Counted from the first letter of the stretch, positions 9,501 to 15,372 are shown. The stretch is 20,574 nt of DNA from Choristocarpus tenellus KU-1152 (GCA_964200185.2 CAXNAD020000388.1:1-20574), one strand, 5' to 3'. The notes: generated by a model from the sequence alone, not told the origin. A program made the numbers and translations.

Positions 9501-9745
9501 GATGGAGCCAACGCCAACACATGTTATGAAGAAGATCCTTCAACATCGAATATTACTTGATGATATCTCAAGCAGCATCAAGCTCAAGAATGCACACAGA
9601 GGCTGGGGAATTTTTGCCAGGTGTGTGGTGGGAGGACCGTGTTGTGGAGTTTTCTGTCTAACCTTCAGAATGTGCTGATTTTTGCCTCAGAAACAGAGTG
9701 TATGGCTCACATGGATCAACAAATCGCTGTGTACTCTTATTATGA
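405..9745 (+). CDS. GPH/MelB-type (MFS_2) membrane transporter, split gene, 3' portion
   Basis: The joined product is the C-terminal 546 residues of a polytopic transporter of the glycoside-pentoside-hexuronide:cation symporter type. Thirteen exons join at 405-584, 830-976, 1619-1701, 2629-2820, 3846-3915, 4686-4816, 5733-5865, 6471-6581, 7532-7611, 7856-8009, 8998-9081, 9400-9620 and 9691-9745. Total length is 1641 nt, a multiple of three, with no internal stop and matching phases at all 12 junctions. The sequence shows several membrane helices, the family loop ADIIDYDEF plus Gly-Ser-Arg (about residues 257-268), then Glu, Tyr and Met-Phe spaced as in GPH proteins. A long cytosolic-looking tail and two more helices follow. 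GPH proteins usually have 12 helices and move sugars or other small solutes with a cation. The substrate here cannot be read. The N-terminal half and start codon are outside the window. Family is confident; some splice sites, especially those of exons 1, 2, 8, 11 and 13, are inferred from phase and family fit. Confidence 0.86.
830..976 (+). CDS. Transporter exon 2: helix ending in MIKERSQ
   Basis: The exon encodes residues 61-109. The helix VGLFFGTWFVVAMTNCV is followed by CMIKERSQ, the typical GPH transition into the cytosolic loop, and then a Ser/Leu-rich loop ending LLNTFNNK. The donor AAG|GTAAGT at 977 is strong. The acceptor was chosen as AAGAAAG|GTTGG (828-829) because it alone keeps phase 0 with exon 1. 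CAAG|AAAG four bases earlier would shift the frame. An in-frame TAA at 776-778 rules out a longer exon in this frame. Confidence 0.8.
977..1618 (+). other. Transporter intron 2 (642 bp), no other feature seen
   Basis: A GT-AG intron with donor GTAAGT and acceptor CATACTTCTTTCAG. It is AT-rich. The open frames inside are short and lack splice-site support. No repeat element of the window's two MITE families and no telomere block was found in it. Confidence 0.75.
1619..1701 (+). CDS. Transporter exon 3: helix AFTSLLPSW...
   Basis: Acceptor CTTCTTTCAG is textbook; donor is AG|GTATGC. The exon encodes AFTSLLPSWVCDAIV followed by NAVIASMTTYFV, one amphipathic-to-hydrophobic helix that in GPH proteins follows the loop after the KER motif (commonly NRPFL...). 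It ends in phase 2 with AG, and the arginine codon is completed by the first base of the next exon. Confidence 0.9.
1702..2628 (+). other. Transporter intron 3 (927 bp), no other feature seen
   Basis: Donor is GTATGC. The acceptor GATGTGCGAAAAG has almost no pyrimidine tract, but it is the only nearby AG that preserves the frame. The next AG (2634-2635) would put the downstream frame out of phase. No MITE copy, telomere block or RNA gene was recognised inside. Confidence 0.65.
2629..2820 (+). CDS. Transporter exon 4: extracellular loop and helix
   Basis: The exon encodes YQVRPEYQDASDPLG, a polar loop with two cysteines (DCNRGMPVDGEESDQWQCDS), then the helix TLVLGASVTSLLVCAFASTP and LWLLIANR. 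With exon 3 it reads TYFVRYQVRPEYQ, close to the YFVRYV...PE pattern of the family. The two loop cysteines could form a disulphide (inference). Donor is AACAG|GTATTC, phase 2. Confidence 0.9.
2821..3845 (+). other. Transporter intron 4 (1025 bp) holding an R1 element
   Basis: The longest intron seen. It contains R1 copy 1 at about 3510-3761, listed separately. The two flanking exons join in phase (AG + G, arginine), so no extra exon is needed inside despite a few short open frames near 3043-3315. Confidence 0.8.
3510..3761 (+). mobile_element. R1 MITE-like element, copy 1 (intron 4)
   Basis: About 250 bp, non-coding. The left end has CTTAGAGGGTAG and ATCCATTTGGGGG. The right end has CCCAAATGGACAAGCAGGG and CCCTCTAAGATG, so the ends are inverted copies of each other. 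The interior carries GCGATTTTGATGTAATTTTGG, TTGTTAGGAAGCGTCA, GGACACACCTTTTCATA and a central palindrome (about 3643-3677). The outermost CAAAGTAT of the left end is missing. No transposase is present, so mobility would depend on another element. Confidence 0.75.
3846..3915 (+). CDS. Transporter exon 5: short exon, SGKRNAWLLW helix
   Basis: A 70-nt exon encoding SGKRNAWLLWSFVMALTNLL and FLG. GPH proteins have a basic GKR motif at this place, just before a helix beginning with an aromatic residue, so the match is specific. Acceptor GAAAATACAG and donor GGG|GTAAGT are both good. It starts in phase 2 and ends in phase 0. Confidence 0.92.
3916..4685 (+). other. Transporter intron 5 (770 bp) holding an inverted R1 element
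   Basis: GT-AG intron with donor GTAAGT and acceptor TTCATCTAG. It contains R1 copy 2 (4318-4600) in the opposite orientation to the copy in intron 4. The two copies, 0.5 kb apart, could pair as an inverted repeat in the transcript across exon 5 (inference). Confidence 0.8.
4318..4600 (-). mobile_element. R1 MITE-like element, copy 2 (intron 5, inverted)
   Basis: Same family as copy 1, in reverse orientation. It holds a perfect 34-bp palindrome at 4417-4450 (arms TTTACCTACTCTGAAAT). The low-coordinate terminus is doubled (GTGAAAGTATCGTAAAGGGTGAAAGCATCTTAG, 4320-4352 region). At the other terminus the sequence CTACCCTAACCCTAAGATAC replaces the usual CTACCCTCTAAGATAC, creating a short telomere-like block inside the end. 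Confidence 0.75.
4686..4816 (+). CDS. Transporter exon 6: GPH signature ADIIDYDEF
   Basis: The exon encodes VRKGDVYTMIFISGLNG, VPFGAKFLADAIL and ADIIDYDEFLSGS. The AD-x-x-DY-D/E-x(3)-G-x-R stretch is the strongest family marker of GPH/MelB transporters; it lies in the cytosolic loop between the tenth and eleventh helices. This exon is the main basis for the family call. Acceptor is CATCTAG, donor CCAG|GTAAGG, phase 2. Confidence 0.95.
4817..5732 (+). other. Transporter intron 6 (916 bp) with telomere-like blocks
   Basis: GT-AG intron. It holds a 42-bp CCCTAA-type block (5331-5372) and a degenerate one (5531-5558), listed separately. The open frame that runs across them (5179-5598) is made of these repeats and has no coding character. 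Confidence 0.75.
5331..5372 (+). repeat. Interstitial telomere-like block, CCCTAA strand (intron 6)
   Basis: Six CCCTAA-type units with one CCCAAG variant. A degenerate CCCCTA/CCCTAA block follows at 5531-5558. Confidence 0.85.
5733..5865 (+). CDS. Transporter exon 7: helix after the DYDEF loop
   Basis: The exon encodes AEATYTMFRSFLPKICAIPA, the hydrophobic AAVPLALLDVVGH, and VQPKNGRIMPQ. After the R-x-E-x-x-Y motif GPH proteins continue with a helix containing a conserved F-x-x-K, present here as SFLPK. Acceptor is CATGCATACAG. The frame-keeping 3' boundary is CCACAG|GCATGT, a GC donor; see the separate entry. Confidence 0.9.
5866..6470 (+). other. Transporter intron 7 (605 bp), likely GC-AG type
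   Basis: It begins GCATGT and ends GAGGAAGCAG. Keeping GC as the donor joins MPQ to KESVRIYV in phase 0. The nearest GT (5870) would add four bases and break the frame with exon 8. No other feature was recognised inside. Confidence 0.6.
6471..6581 (+). CDS. Transporter exon 8: last core helix, FPIKTKTQ
   Basis: The exon encodes KESVRIYVICVSVVFPTALS and FLAFYIKSKFPIKTKTQ. The final core helix of GPH proteins is followed by a basic (Y/F)P(I/L)-type motif leading into the C-terminal tail, as here. Donor ACACAG|GTATCC is good. The acceptor could be 6470 or 6467; both keep phase 0 and differ by one glutamine codon. Confidence 0.85.
6582..7531 (+). other. Transporter intron 8 (950 bp), no other feature seen
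   Basis: GT-AG intron from GTATCC to CATCTACCCTCAG. A G-run near 6626 and short T-runs are the only low-complexity parts. No MITE copy or telomere block was recognised. Confidence 0.75.
7532..7611 (+). CDS. Transporter exon 9: start of cytosolic tail
   Basis: The exon encodes VDMIGEGIGAHMRGHSSKDP and ISNIDYR (arginine shared with exon 10). In GPH relatives from protists the tail begins with a short amphipathic helix and then an A/S-x-DP-x-(S/T) motif; SSKDPIS matches this. Both splice sites are good (CCCTCAG acceptor, ACAG|GTGTAC donor). Confidence 0.88.
7856..8009 (+). CDS. Transporter exon 10: soluble tail
   Basis: The exon encodes LPLFTSEERDFLMILDNFPG, VCALEAIAEEGGDQLLLQRM and MVKYHQYTKYR, an acidic helix-rich segment with no membrane helix. 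Acceptor GTGCTTGTCCTCAG is strong. If the donor AGA|GTATCA at 8010 is not used, the frame ends after four more codons at TAG (8022-8024). Splicing on to 8998 restores a helical extension in frame, so the longer reading is preferred. Confidence 0.82.
8125..8157 (+). repeat. 11-bp tandem repeat, three units
   Basis: CGGTTTCATAA repeated three times, the last followed by AGA, 30 bp upstream of R1 copy 3. Confidence 0.85.
8190..8523 (-). mobile_element. R1 MITE-like element, copy 3 (intron 10, inverted, expanded)
   Basis: Termini GAGTGAAAATATCTTAGAGGG (8190 side) and TTCTAAGATACTTTGGCTC (8523 side) are inverted copies of each other. About 80 bp longer than the other copies because the CAAGGATATTAACGCTTTCTAA segment (about 8345-8433) is tandemly amplified, with a nested 10-bp CGCTTTCTAA repeat. 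Central palindrome at about 8278-8303 is degraded. Confidence 0.75.
8998..9081 (+). CDS. Transporter exon 11: extra C-terminal membrane helix
   Basis: The exon encodes LIFRWMVLATVGSILLSIFT and FSLLESDT, a clear membrane helix preceded by basic residues. It is placed after the soluble tail, beyond the usual 12-helix GPH core. Donor is ACACG|GTGAGG, phase 0. The open frame continues past the donor only through pyrimidine-rich and telomere-like DNA, so the splice is preferred. Confidence 0.72.
9082..9399 (+). other. Transporter intron 11 (318 bp) with telomere-like block
   Basis: GTGAGG donor and TTTCCGCATTGCAG acceptor. It contains a degenerate CCCTAA block at 9124-9148. The intron stays open in one frame up to a stop at 9241-9243, and that frame would translate the telomere block as a hydrophobic Leu/Ile/Thr run. 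Confidence 0.65.
9124..9148 (+). repeat. Interstitial telomere-like block, CCCTAA strand (intron 11)
   Basis: TAACCCTAATCCTAACCCTATCCC, slightly degenerate. Confidence 0.75.
9400..9620 (+). CDS. Transporter exon 12: second extra helix and basic/acidic tail
   Basis: The exon encodes the helix YAILPILSIIMSGTATTGCV, then FSHMRLESARELLEMEPTPT and a helical, charged stretch HVMKKILQHRILLDDISSS. The join to exon 11 gives LLESDTYAILPILS, a short loop between two helices. The acceptor is strong and the donor GCCAG|GTGTGT is acceptable. Confidence 0.78.
9691..9745 (+). CDS. Transporter exon 13: terminal exon with TGA stop
   Basis: Acceptor GATTTTTGCCTCAG is strong, and a 70-bp intron separates it from exon 12. 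The exon adds NRVYGSHGSTNRCVLLL and stops at TGA 9743-9745. If the short intron is retained, translation instead ends at 9678 after a Cys/Gly-rich peptide. No clear polyadenylation signal is visible directly downstream, so the 3' end of the mRNA is not fixed. Confidence 0.55.
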
Positions 9746-9790
9746 AGAAAATAGTTTCAACAATTCGAAAAAAGGGTGAAAAACGGACGG

Positions 9791-10009
9791 CGACACCCCA
9801 CCTCCCCAGATACGTTGACCCCACAATGGTCAAAGACCACCCCCGTCTAGGATAGTTTGTTCTCAATATGTCGCCCGATTCTTATGTCGCGATTTTTGTG
9901 TGATTAGGTTGAATATGTCGAGTGGATATTGTAGGTGCACTTTTTCAGGTCATGGCCCAAATGGACACCCTGGTGTAGATACCCCCTCCTCTCCCAGTTA
10001 CTTTGGGTC
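9791..10009 (+). mobile_element. R2 element, rearranged copy
   Basis: The right half is intact: GTCGCGATTTTTGTGTGATT, CATGGCCCAAATGGACACCC, GGTGTAGATACCCCCTCC and CAGTTACTTTGGGTC. The left end is not the usual CAAAGTATCTGGGG; a second right-end-like piece (CCCACCTCCCCAGATACGTTGACC, 9796-9820 region) sits there instead. This suggests insertion next to, or recombination with, another R2 copy just after the transporter stop. Confidence 0.55.
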
Positions 10010-10529
10010 TGTACTGATGTGAGACAACAAGGGTTTGATGTCTGAGAACATGATGCGGCTTTATGGATTCGGAACATAGAACATGACTACATCCACCCCT
10101 AGTCGTGCTCTTTGTTGACTCATGGAAAAGGTGGAGCATGAAACTGGATCATACATAGCCTTTGGCCTTTTTGAGCTCTCCACAGCAGTTCATATTTTAT
10201 TTTAGACAAGATTTTTTGTTTATCATCCTTGGATCTCTTTATTTTTTGTTTTGATTGTACCGCAAGTTGAAGAAATGCAGCATTCAGGTTCTACTAACGG
10301 AGTCAGTATCACTTGATATGATATTTCAATGCAATGAGTAAACAAAAATATATCCCGTTGATAGGCAGATTTTGGCACCCAAGCCAATTTAAATGTTCTC
10401 AAGACTGTGGCAACAAACTCTCAACCCCCACATAGGTTCTACACCTCAGTGCAGCTTTACTTTCTCTCCCAATCAGTTGAGGTAGTGCCTCCCTCATCAA
10501 TAATTACTTGTTACTTGTCATATCTGTAG

Positions 10530-10648
10530 CTAACTTACCCCCACCCATCAAAATCGAAAGGTCCAAGCAGTTCTCAAGGATGTTGAGTATTGGAATGGGC
10601 ACAGAAACTGAAATGATGTTCAACCACATGATCATTGCATCATTCCAG
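10530..10648 (+). CDS. Coding-like segment, possible exon of unknown gene
   Basis: Acceptor TTACTTGTCATATCTGTAG and donor ATTCCAG|GTATGA bound an open 119-nt segment reading LPPPIKIERSKQFSRMLSIG then MGTETEMMFNHMIIASFQ. The residue mix is protein-like and both splice sites are good, but no family is recognised. The opposite strand is also open here, with a good donor (GTAAGTTAG) at 10538 and a hydrophobic translation, so strand is uncertain. Confidence 0.28.
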
Positions 10649-10811
10649 GTATGATCGTAACTGACTACCAAATGATGGCTATTTCCACAATTCCTAGAGT
10701 TCAAAATTTGTTGTATTGGCGAGGGAATATTCCACGAGATATCTATGTTTTTTGGGGGGGTCATTGTAGACTTGAAATGCCTTCCAATCAGTTGCACACC
10801 TGCTTAATCAG

Positions 10812-10932
10812 GTTGCCAAAAGAACATTATCGAGAGTACAATGTTAGAGTGGCTGTTCTGGCAACACAAGATAATTTCCTATTACATGAGAAAACTCTTG
10901 TTGGAAGCACTTCAATAAATGATGCTGACTAG
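10812..10932 (+). CDS. Coding-like segment ending in TAG, unknown
   Basis: After the AG at 10811 (CTGCTTAATCAG) the frame reads LPKEHYREYNVRVAVLATQD, NFLLHEKTLVGSTSINDAD and stops at TAG 10930-10932. It could be a terminal exon. Its phase (one leading base) does not join directly to the segment ending at 10648, so if both are real another exon or a different junction is needed. Confidence 0.22.
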
Positions 10933-10957
10933 ATTTATGATTTATGGGAGCAAGGTA

Positions 10958-10971
10958 TTAGGGTTAGGGTT
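10958..10971 (+). repeat. Interstitial telomere-like block, TTAGGG strand
   Basis: TTAGGGTTAGGGTT, just after the TAG of the coding-like segment ending at 10932. Confidence 0.75.
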
Positions 10972-11174
10972 CATAAATGCAAGGTCAACTACTACCATGC
11001 AGTCTTAGAAACAACCATTGTTGACTGAAGAGTCATCTGAGTCATGCTTGACATCCTTTTTGGGAGAGTGAACACTACCACCAATTCGACATTGCTGTAC
11101 TGGAGTCAGATCACTTGATATACTCTATAGAAAGAATATCATCACATAGGTGTTGACATTCAAAAGAGTACCAG

Positions 11175-11294
11175 GACAAGAATGGCTGAACTAGCACAAC
11201 AATCAGTCAGGAATGTGCCAGTAGAGATCAGTGGAACGATCATTCCCATATGTGGCATGACCATGACCAATAACAGTGATCTGTATCCTCCAAT
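11175..11294 (+). CDS. Coding-like segment, possible exon of unknown gene
   Basis: Between AGTACCAG (11167-11174) and the strong donor CCAAT|GTGAGT (11295), the frame reads MAELAQQSVRNVPVEISGTI then IPICGMTMTNNSDLYPP. The IPICGM hydrophobic stretch hints at a membrane protein. No family is assigned. Its phase at the 3' end is 2. Confidence 0.3.
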
Positions 11295-11597
11295 GTGAGT
11301 GTCTCTTTGACAAAACGGAAAATAGGTATTTTAAAATATTTTGAAATATTTTGAAATATTTAGAAGTATTTCGAGAGGTTGCCGAACAACAAGAGATCGA
11401 TCAGTGGTCTACTTGAAAGCTGATTGTGTCATCTTGACCCATAGAAATAGAAGCATATCAGGAGCTATCTCAGAATTGCCTTAAATCAAATGCATCTGTT
11501 TGAATTTATTTTTCATACTTCCAAGAGCATTTGGCTCTTTCCTGAAGCTCAAATACCATTTACCTGACAAATTGGAAGTGCAAAAATGTTGCTAACA

Positions 11598-11629
11598 TTA
11601 TTGTTATTATTATTATTATTATTATTATC
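11598..11629 (+). repeat. (TTA)n microsatellite
   Basis: ATTATTGTTATTATTATTATT-type run. A similar short run is at 20050-20069. Confidence 0.9.
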
Positions 11630-11864
11630 ATTTTTACTATTATCTTTCCAACACCACCCCCGACTATTCACCAACTATGGCACATGCACATTCACCTCTG
11701 TCCACCGAATGCTCTCTCCCCCTTCCTATCTTTTTGAGTTGATCATTGTGATCTCCCCCTTTCCTATGTGTAACCCATATGAGTAGTGCCTTGAGATGAG
11801 AGTCTTCAGATTAGATGAACCAAGTATGCCAATTATTTTTTTTCCCCCTTTTCCCCATTGAACC

Positions 11865-12053
11865 TTAGGGTTAGGGTTAGGGTTGGTGATGTGTGATGAC
11901 CCTAATGAAGTTATATCTCCCAAGTATTGGGTGTTGGTGTGTTATCCTTCGCATAATATATAAGCAATAAATGCAATGAGTTCTAATTTTTTCTCTGTTT
12001 ATTTCTCCTAACCCTAACCCTAAACCCTACTTCCTCTGTAAACCCTAACCCTA
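11865..12053 (+). repeat. Oppositely oriented telomere-like blocks
   Basis: TTAGGG x3 at 11865-11885 is followed, about 120 bp later, by CCCTAA blocks at 12008-12030 and 12039-12053 (with AAACCCTA variants). The TTAGGG arm and the CCCTAA arm face each other and could pair as a hairpin. Confidence 0.75.
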
Positions 12054-12175
12054 GTGTAATTGTGGATTATCTCACGTTTGTATAGTAATTACTTTCCTCG
12101 GACTACTTTTGACCATGGGTCTTGGATCCTTTACGCTAACATGAAAGGCCATATCTTTAGTAATAGTAATTGATT

Positions 12176-12434
12176 GAGCCAAAGTATCTTAGAGGGTAGG
12201 GCCGCGTCCATTTGGGGACCAAAATCCATTGTTGCGATTTTGATTTAATTTTGGTTGTCGTGTTTGTTAGGAAGTGTCAGTATCCTTGTTCGGGACACAC
12301 CTTTTCATAACGTATACATTCGACGTACTCCAAAACATTTTGGAGTGGGAAAATATCATTAAAAAAAATACGGGAAGCCAAACCCCAAATGGACAAACAG
12401 GGCAAAACTCGTACCCTCTAAGATACTTTCATTC
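12176..12434 (+). mobile_element. R1 MITE-like element, copy 4 (best preserved)
   Basis: About 259 bp. Left terminus is GAGCCAAAGTATCTTAGAGG; the reverse complement of the right terminus reads GAATGAAAGTATCTTAGAGG. GTCCATTTGGGG occurs 30-40 bp inside each end in inverted orientation. The interior matches copies 1-3, including TGTTTGTTAGGAAGTGTCA and the central TACTCCAAAACATTTTGGAGT palindrome near 12326. No convincing direct target duplication was found. Confidence 0.78.
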
Positions 12435-12749
12435 GATTGGCAACCTACTGAAAATAATTGTGGTTGTTGAAGGATACACTTGACTGCATTACATATTCTT
12501 CCACCACCTAAGTCAGGGAGTATGTGTAGTATATAGTATATTCTCCAGAGTAGGATAGCAGTGGTACGGATGGAACAAGTTAGTAAGAAACAACAGTCGG
12601 TTCTATTTACCATACTTCACTGCATATCCAACAAAATCCTCACAACCTGTTGGCATTGTGTGGTGCATGAGAAAGGTCAGAACCTGAAGATCCTAAGGTG
12701 CACGTTTTTTCTTTAGGGGAGTCCTAGCGGTTGGTTTACAGTTGAGGGT

Positions 12750-13306
12750 GCAAGTTGAGTAGCCTGCTTTAGGTCTGTCCAATCCAGCATGCCATAATGA
12801 TCCTGACCTGGTAACATACAATGAAGCATTGGATTCTTCGATATGGTAGCTTTGGCTGGGAACCATATATTCCGGGCTATGTAGGGATTCCTGTTCAAAC
12901 TCCTTCACAGGGTATATGTGATCCTACACAGGGGCATCACAATTGGTGCCCTGGGAACTTTGTGACAGGGTGACTTATCACAAAGCTCAAGCCCAGTGTG
13001 GTGCATTGGACAGATCAGAACTCATGCATTCTATGAGTATATTCGTCACCTGCAAGGGAGTCCCAGACGTTGCAGTAGTATGCCTAGAAGTTGAGAGGTC
13101 GGCATGGGTATTGACCTATCATGTTAGGAATAATCTCGACCTGGTGATGTTCAGTGAAGGAACGGATTCTTCCCTGTGGTAGCTGGGAACTGTGCAGTGC
13201 ATCCCACAGTCTCAGATTCACAGAGTTGAAAGCCATTCACAAGATACAAGTGATCCTGCACAGGCATATGGTATAGCCACTGGGATTCTGAGAACTTTGT
13301 CACAGG
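12750..13306 (+). pseudogene. Diverged tandem duplication (~335 bp) with coding-like similarity
   Basis: Two copies (about 12750-12972 and 13087-13306) align along their length. In the same + frame they read NDPDLVTYNEALDSSIW and NNLDLVMFSEGTDSSLW, each followed by TAG, and both continue to a shared ACTTTGT-ACAGG segment. Copy 1 has an in-frame TAG upstream of this peptide; copy 2 is open from 12943 to 13182 (79 codons). Conservation of residues over bases suggests coding ancestry, but the family is not recognised and no splice structure is clear. Confidence 0.3.
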
Positions 13307-13360
13307 CAAAAATCATGGCAAAGTGCAACCTGAGAAAGAAGTTTTGTAAGGGGATAGATA

Positions 13361-13618
13361 CAAAACATTTAAGAGGGGTAGGGTCGCGTCCATTCGGAAT
13401 CATAAATCCAATGTAGCGATCTTGATGAATTATGATTATGGTGTTTGTTAGCAAGTGTCACTATCCTTGCTCTGGACACACCTTTTCATAGTCGTTTACA
13501 TTTGAGGTAACTGTGTTGACACAGAAAACCGAAAAAAGGGTTAAAAAATCAAGTGGGAAGTCAAACCCCGAACAGACAAACAGGGCAAAACTCCTACCCT
13601 ATGAAAAGCTTTGGGTCC
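13361..13618 (+). mobile_element. R1 MITE-like element, copy 5 (diverged)
   Basis: Same order of motifs as copy 4: AGAGGGGTAGGGTCGCGTCC, TGTTTGTTAGCAAGTGTCA, GGACACACCTTTTCATAG, ACAAACAGGGCAAAACTCC, CCTACCCT. It is more diverged, and its centre no longer contains the palindrome seen in copies 1-4. Termini are partly decayed (CAAAACATTTAAGAGG; AAAAGCTTTGGG). Confidence 0.68.
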
Positions 13619-13841
13619 CACAGCGCAAAAGGAAAAGAAGACAAATGCTGAATTGTTAGCCTTGATTCGAGTCACCAATGTATCTGGATGGAGAAGTTGA
13701 AGCTGAAGACGACTGAGGAGGATGAGGAGAGTTCGCTGGGGGAGGAGAACACCTATTGCTCCCCCTCCCCCCCTCCCCTGGTGCTGAGGATGATGCACGT
13801 CCCCTTCACCACAAAACCAAAATAAACTCCGTCAATCACTA

Positions 13842-13933
13842 TGCGCCATCAGGGAATCGAACCCAGGCCGCATGTATGGCAATCACGTATTCTAGCACTA
13901 AACTACGTATTCTAGCACTAAACTACTGGCGCA
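13842..13933 (-). tRNA. tRNA-Gly(GCC)-like gene with duplicated D arm, probably a pseudogene
   Basis: Read on the minus strand, the ends TGCGCCA and TGGCGCA form a perfect 7-bp acceptor stem. The T-arm has GGGTTCGATTCCC (intact B box), and the anticodon loop reads TTGCCAT, giving GCC for glycine. Removing one copy of a perfect 20-bp tandem duplication (TACGTAGTTTAGTGCTAGAA phase, about 13886-13925) leaves a standard 72-nt tRNA. With it, the A-box/D-arm is present twice. The T stem has a T-T mismatch, the anticodon stem an A-A mismatch, and the D loop reads GC where GG is expected. Family identity is clear; function is doubtful. Confidence 0.65.
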
Positions 13934-14970
13934 TTTATATGTATGTCATGAGATAGATGTATGTAAACAATAAAATTAGAGATGGTTGACGACAATGGAC
14001 ATGCCTACTTGATTCTGAAGGAGTCAGAAAATCAGACGCCAACATAAAACCTGTCAGTGAAGCAAGGTGGAGGGGGTGAAGTTTGAAGTTGAGTTTTGAA
14101 TTCGATAGGGATGTTGCGAACTGAATAGGTTCAGGAATGCACCTCCATGGAGAACCTGCATTTAAAAAAAAATGATTGGGTTTTCAGGTTTTAAGGTTTG
14201 GGAGTGAGGTCGAAGTTGTGGTTAAGTGATTTGATCGAATGAAGGTATATGCATTGCCTTACCCTATGTTGTTGTGTTGTGTTCATCTTTGTATTGTTGT
14301 TGACGCAGGGTTGAACATGATCTTCTGTGGTCAGTTTCAGGGTGTACAAGTTGATGGTAGAGAGCAGGAATGACACTCCAGAAGTCCAACATTCAACGCA
14401 CGACTCATTTGTTCACATGATGTGAAAGTATAGGAGATATACAGCATTAGTTGAGCTGTTGCCGATGAAAAGGGAGGATGCAAGCATGAAGCAAACACAC
14501 TCTTTTTAACCACCAAAACCAATATCAACACCGTGGAACTATGGCTTGATCAGCAGGACCACAAGAAATGATATTTCCTGAAAGTGATAACAAGTGCGAA
14601 TAAGCTCCAGGTATATCCTAAGTACCTTTTCCCGAGGTGCAAAAAATCAATGCTCATGCATTGCACACAAGTCAGCAATATCGCAACCTGTAAAATGTTG
14701 TAAGTATGAAGAGAATCAGATAAGATATAGTTATTGATTTGTACTTGATAGTATCTAAATATTAATGGAGGCACTTGCACTTTTTGTGCTCCCCCTGTGG
14801 TATAAATTGTTGTTACTAGTGAAATTATTTGTCTTCATACATGACAACTACAATCTAACTGCTTTTCAGTAGAGCTAATAGATACAACATTTCTATATCA
14901 AATATAAATTATTGTCTTGAAATATATTTAATAAGTATTATTATTACAGTGACATGCCATATAGTATATT
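13934..14970 (+). other. No gene identified
   Basis: AT-rich DNA between the tRNA-like gene and the minus-strand coding-like segments. Minus-strand open frames at 14191-14531 are short and have no splice context that convinces. No MITE or telomere block recognised. Confidence 0.5.
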
Positions 14971-15079
14971 CTACAAAGAATTTTTTGTAACATTTGGTGA
15001 CATTTTGTATCTAATAGGTCCACCGTAATGTTCTTCAATCATTCTTGCATATGATTGTTTTTGTCTCACCGGATTTTCG
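14971..15079 (-). CDS. Coding-like minus-strand segment ending in TAG
   Basis: On the minus strand, immediately after a CCCTAACCCTAAG block, the frame reads ENPVRQKQSYARMIEEHYGG, PIRYKMSPNVTKNSL and stops at 14971-14973. It is charged, helix-like and protein-like. It could be a terminal exon whose 3' splice site is the telomere-like block (branch-like CTAAC, then AAG). No homologue is recognised. Coordinates are given in transcript order (high to low). Confidence 0.25.
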
Positions 15080-15080
15080 C

Positions 15081-15094
15081 TTAGGGTTAGGGTT
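15081..15094 (+). repeat. Interstitial telomere-like block, TTAGGG strand
   Basis: TTAGGGTTAGGGTT. A CCCTAACCCTAAG block on the + strand lies at 15459-15471. Confidence 0.7.
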
Positions 15095-15283
15095 ATTGTT
15101 GTCTCTGTGCCATGACCACAATGCAACAAATATCTCTGCTCTCTAGGCATGACCACAATGCTTTCATGCCTTCAACGCCAAATGATTAAAAATACTTCCC
15201 AGACATCCCAACAGTAAATGTTGGAGTTCTCGAGGTCTGTATCACTCCTAGCAGCACCACCTATAACCACAAAAGTGTCTTAC

Positions 15284-15372
15284 CATGTAAAAACTATAAA
15301 ACATTGCTGCTCTACCCAGTGATGGAAATTTCCATCTTATTCCAGCAATCTTAAAACTCCTGAAACAGCTTT
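15284..15372 (-). CDS. Possible minus-strand exon, unknown
   Basis: Minus-strand acceptor CACATGGTAG and strong donor CATG|GTAAGAC enclose 89 nt open in only one frame, reading SCFRSFKIAGIRWKFPSLG then RAAMFYSFYM. Splice-site quality and composition suggest an exon. No family is recognised. Confidence 0.28.

Noticed and set aside
10504-10797. Minus-strand exon with hydrophobic translation (WLNIISVSVPIPILNILE)
   Set aside because: It has a strong donor at 10538 but no adequate acceptor close to the coding-like part. The + strand reading has two good splice sites, so it was preferred at low confidence.
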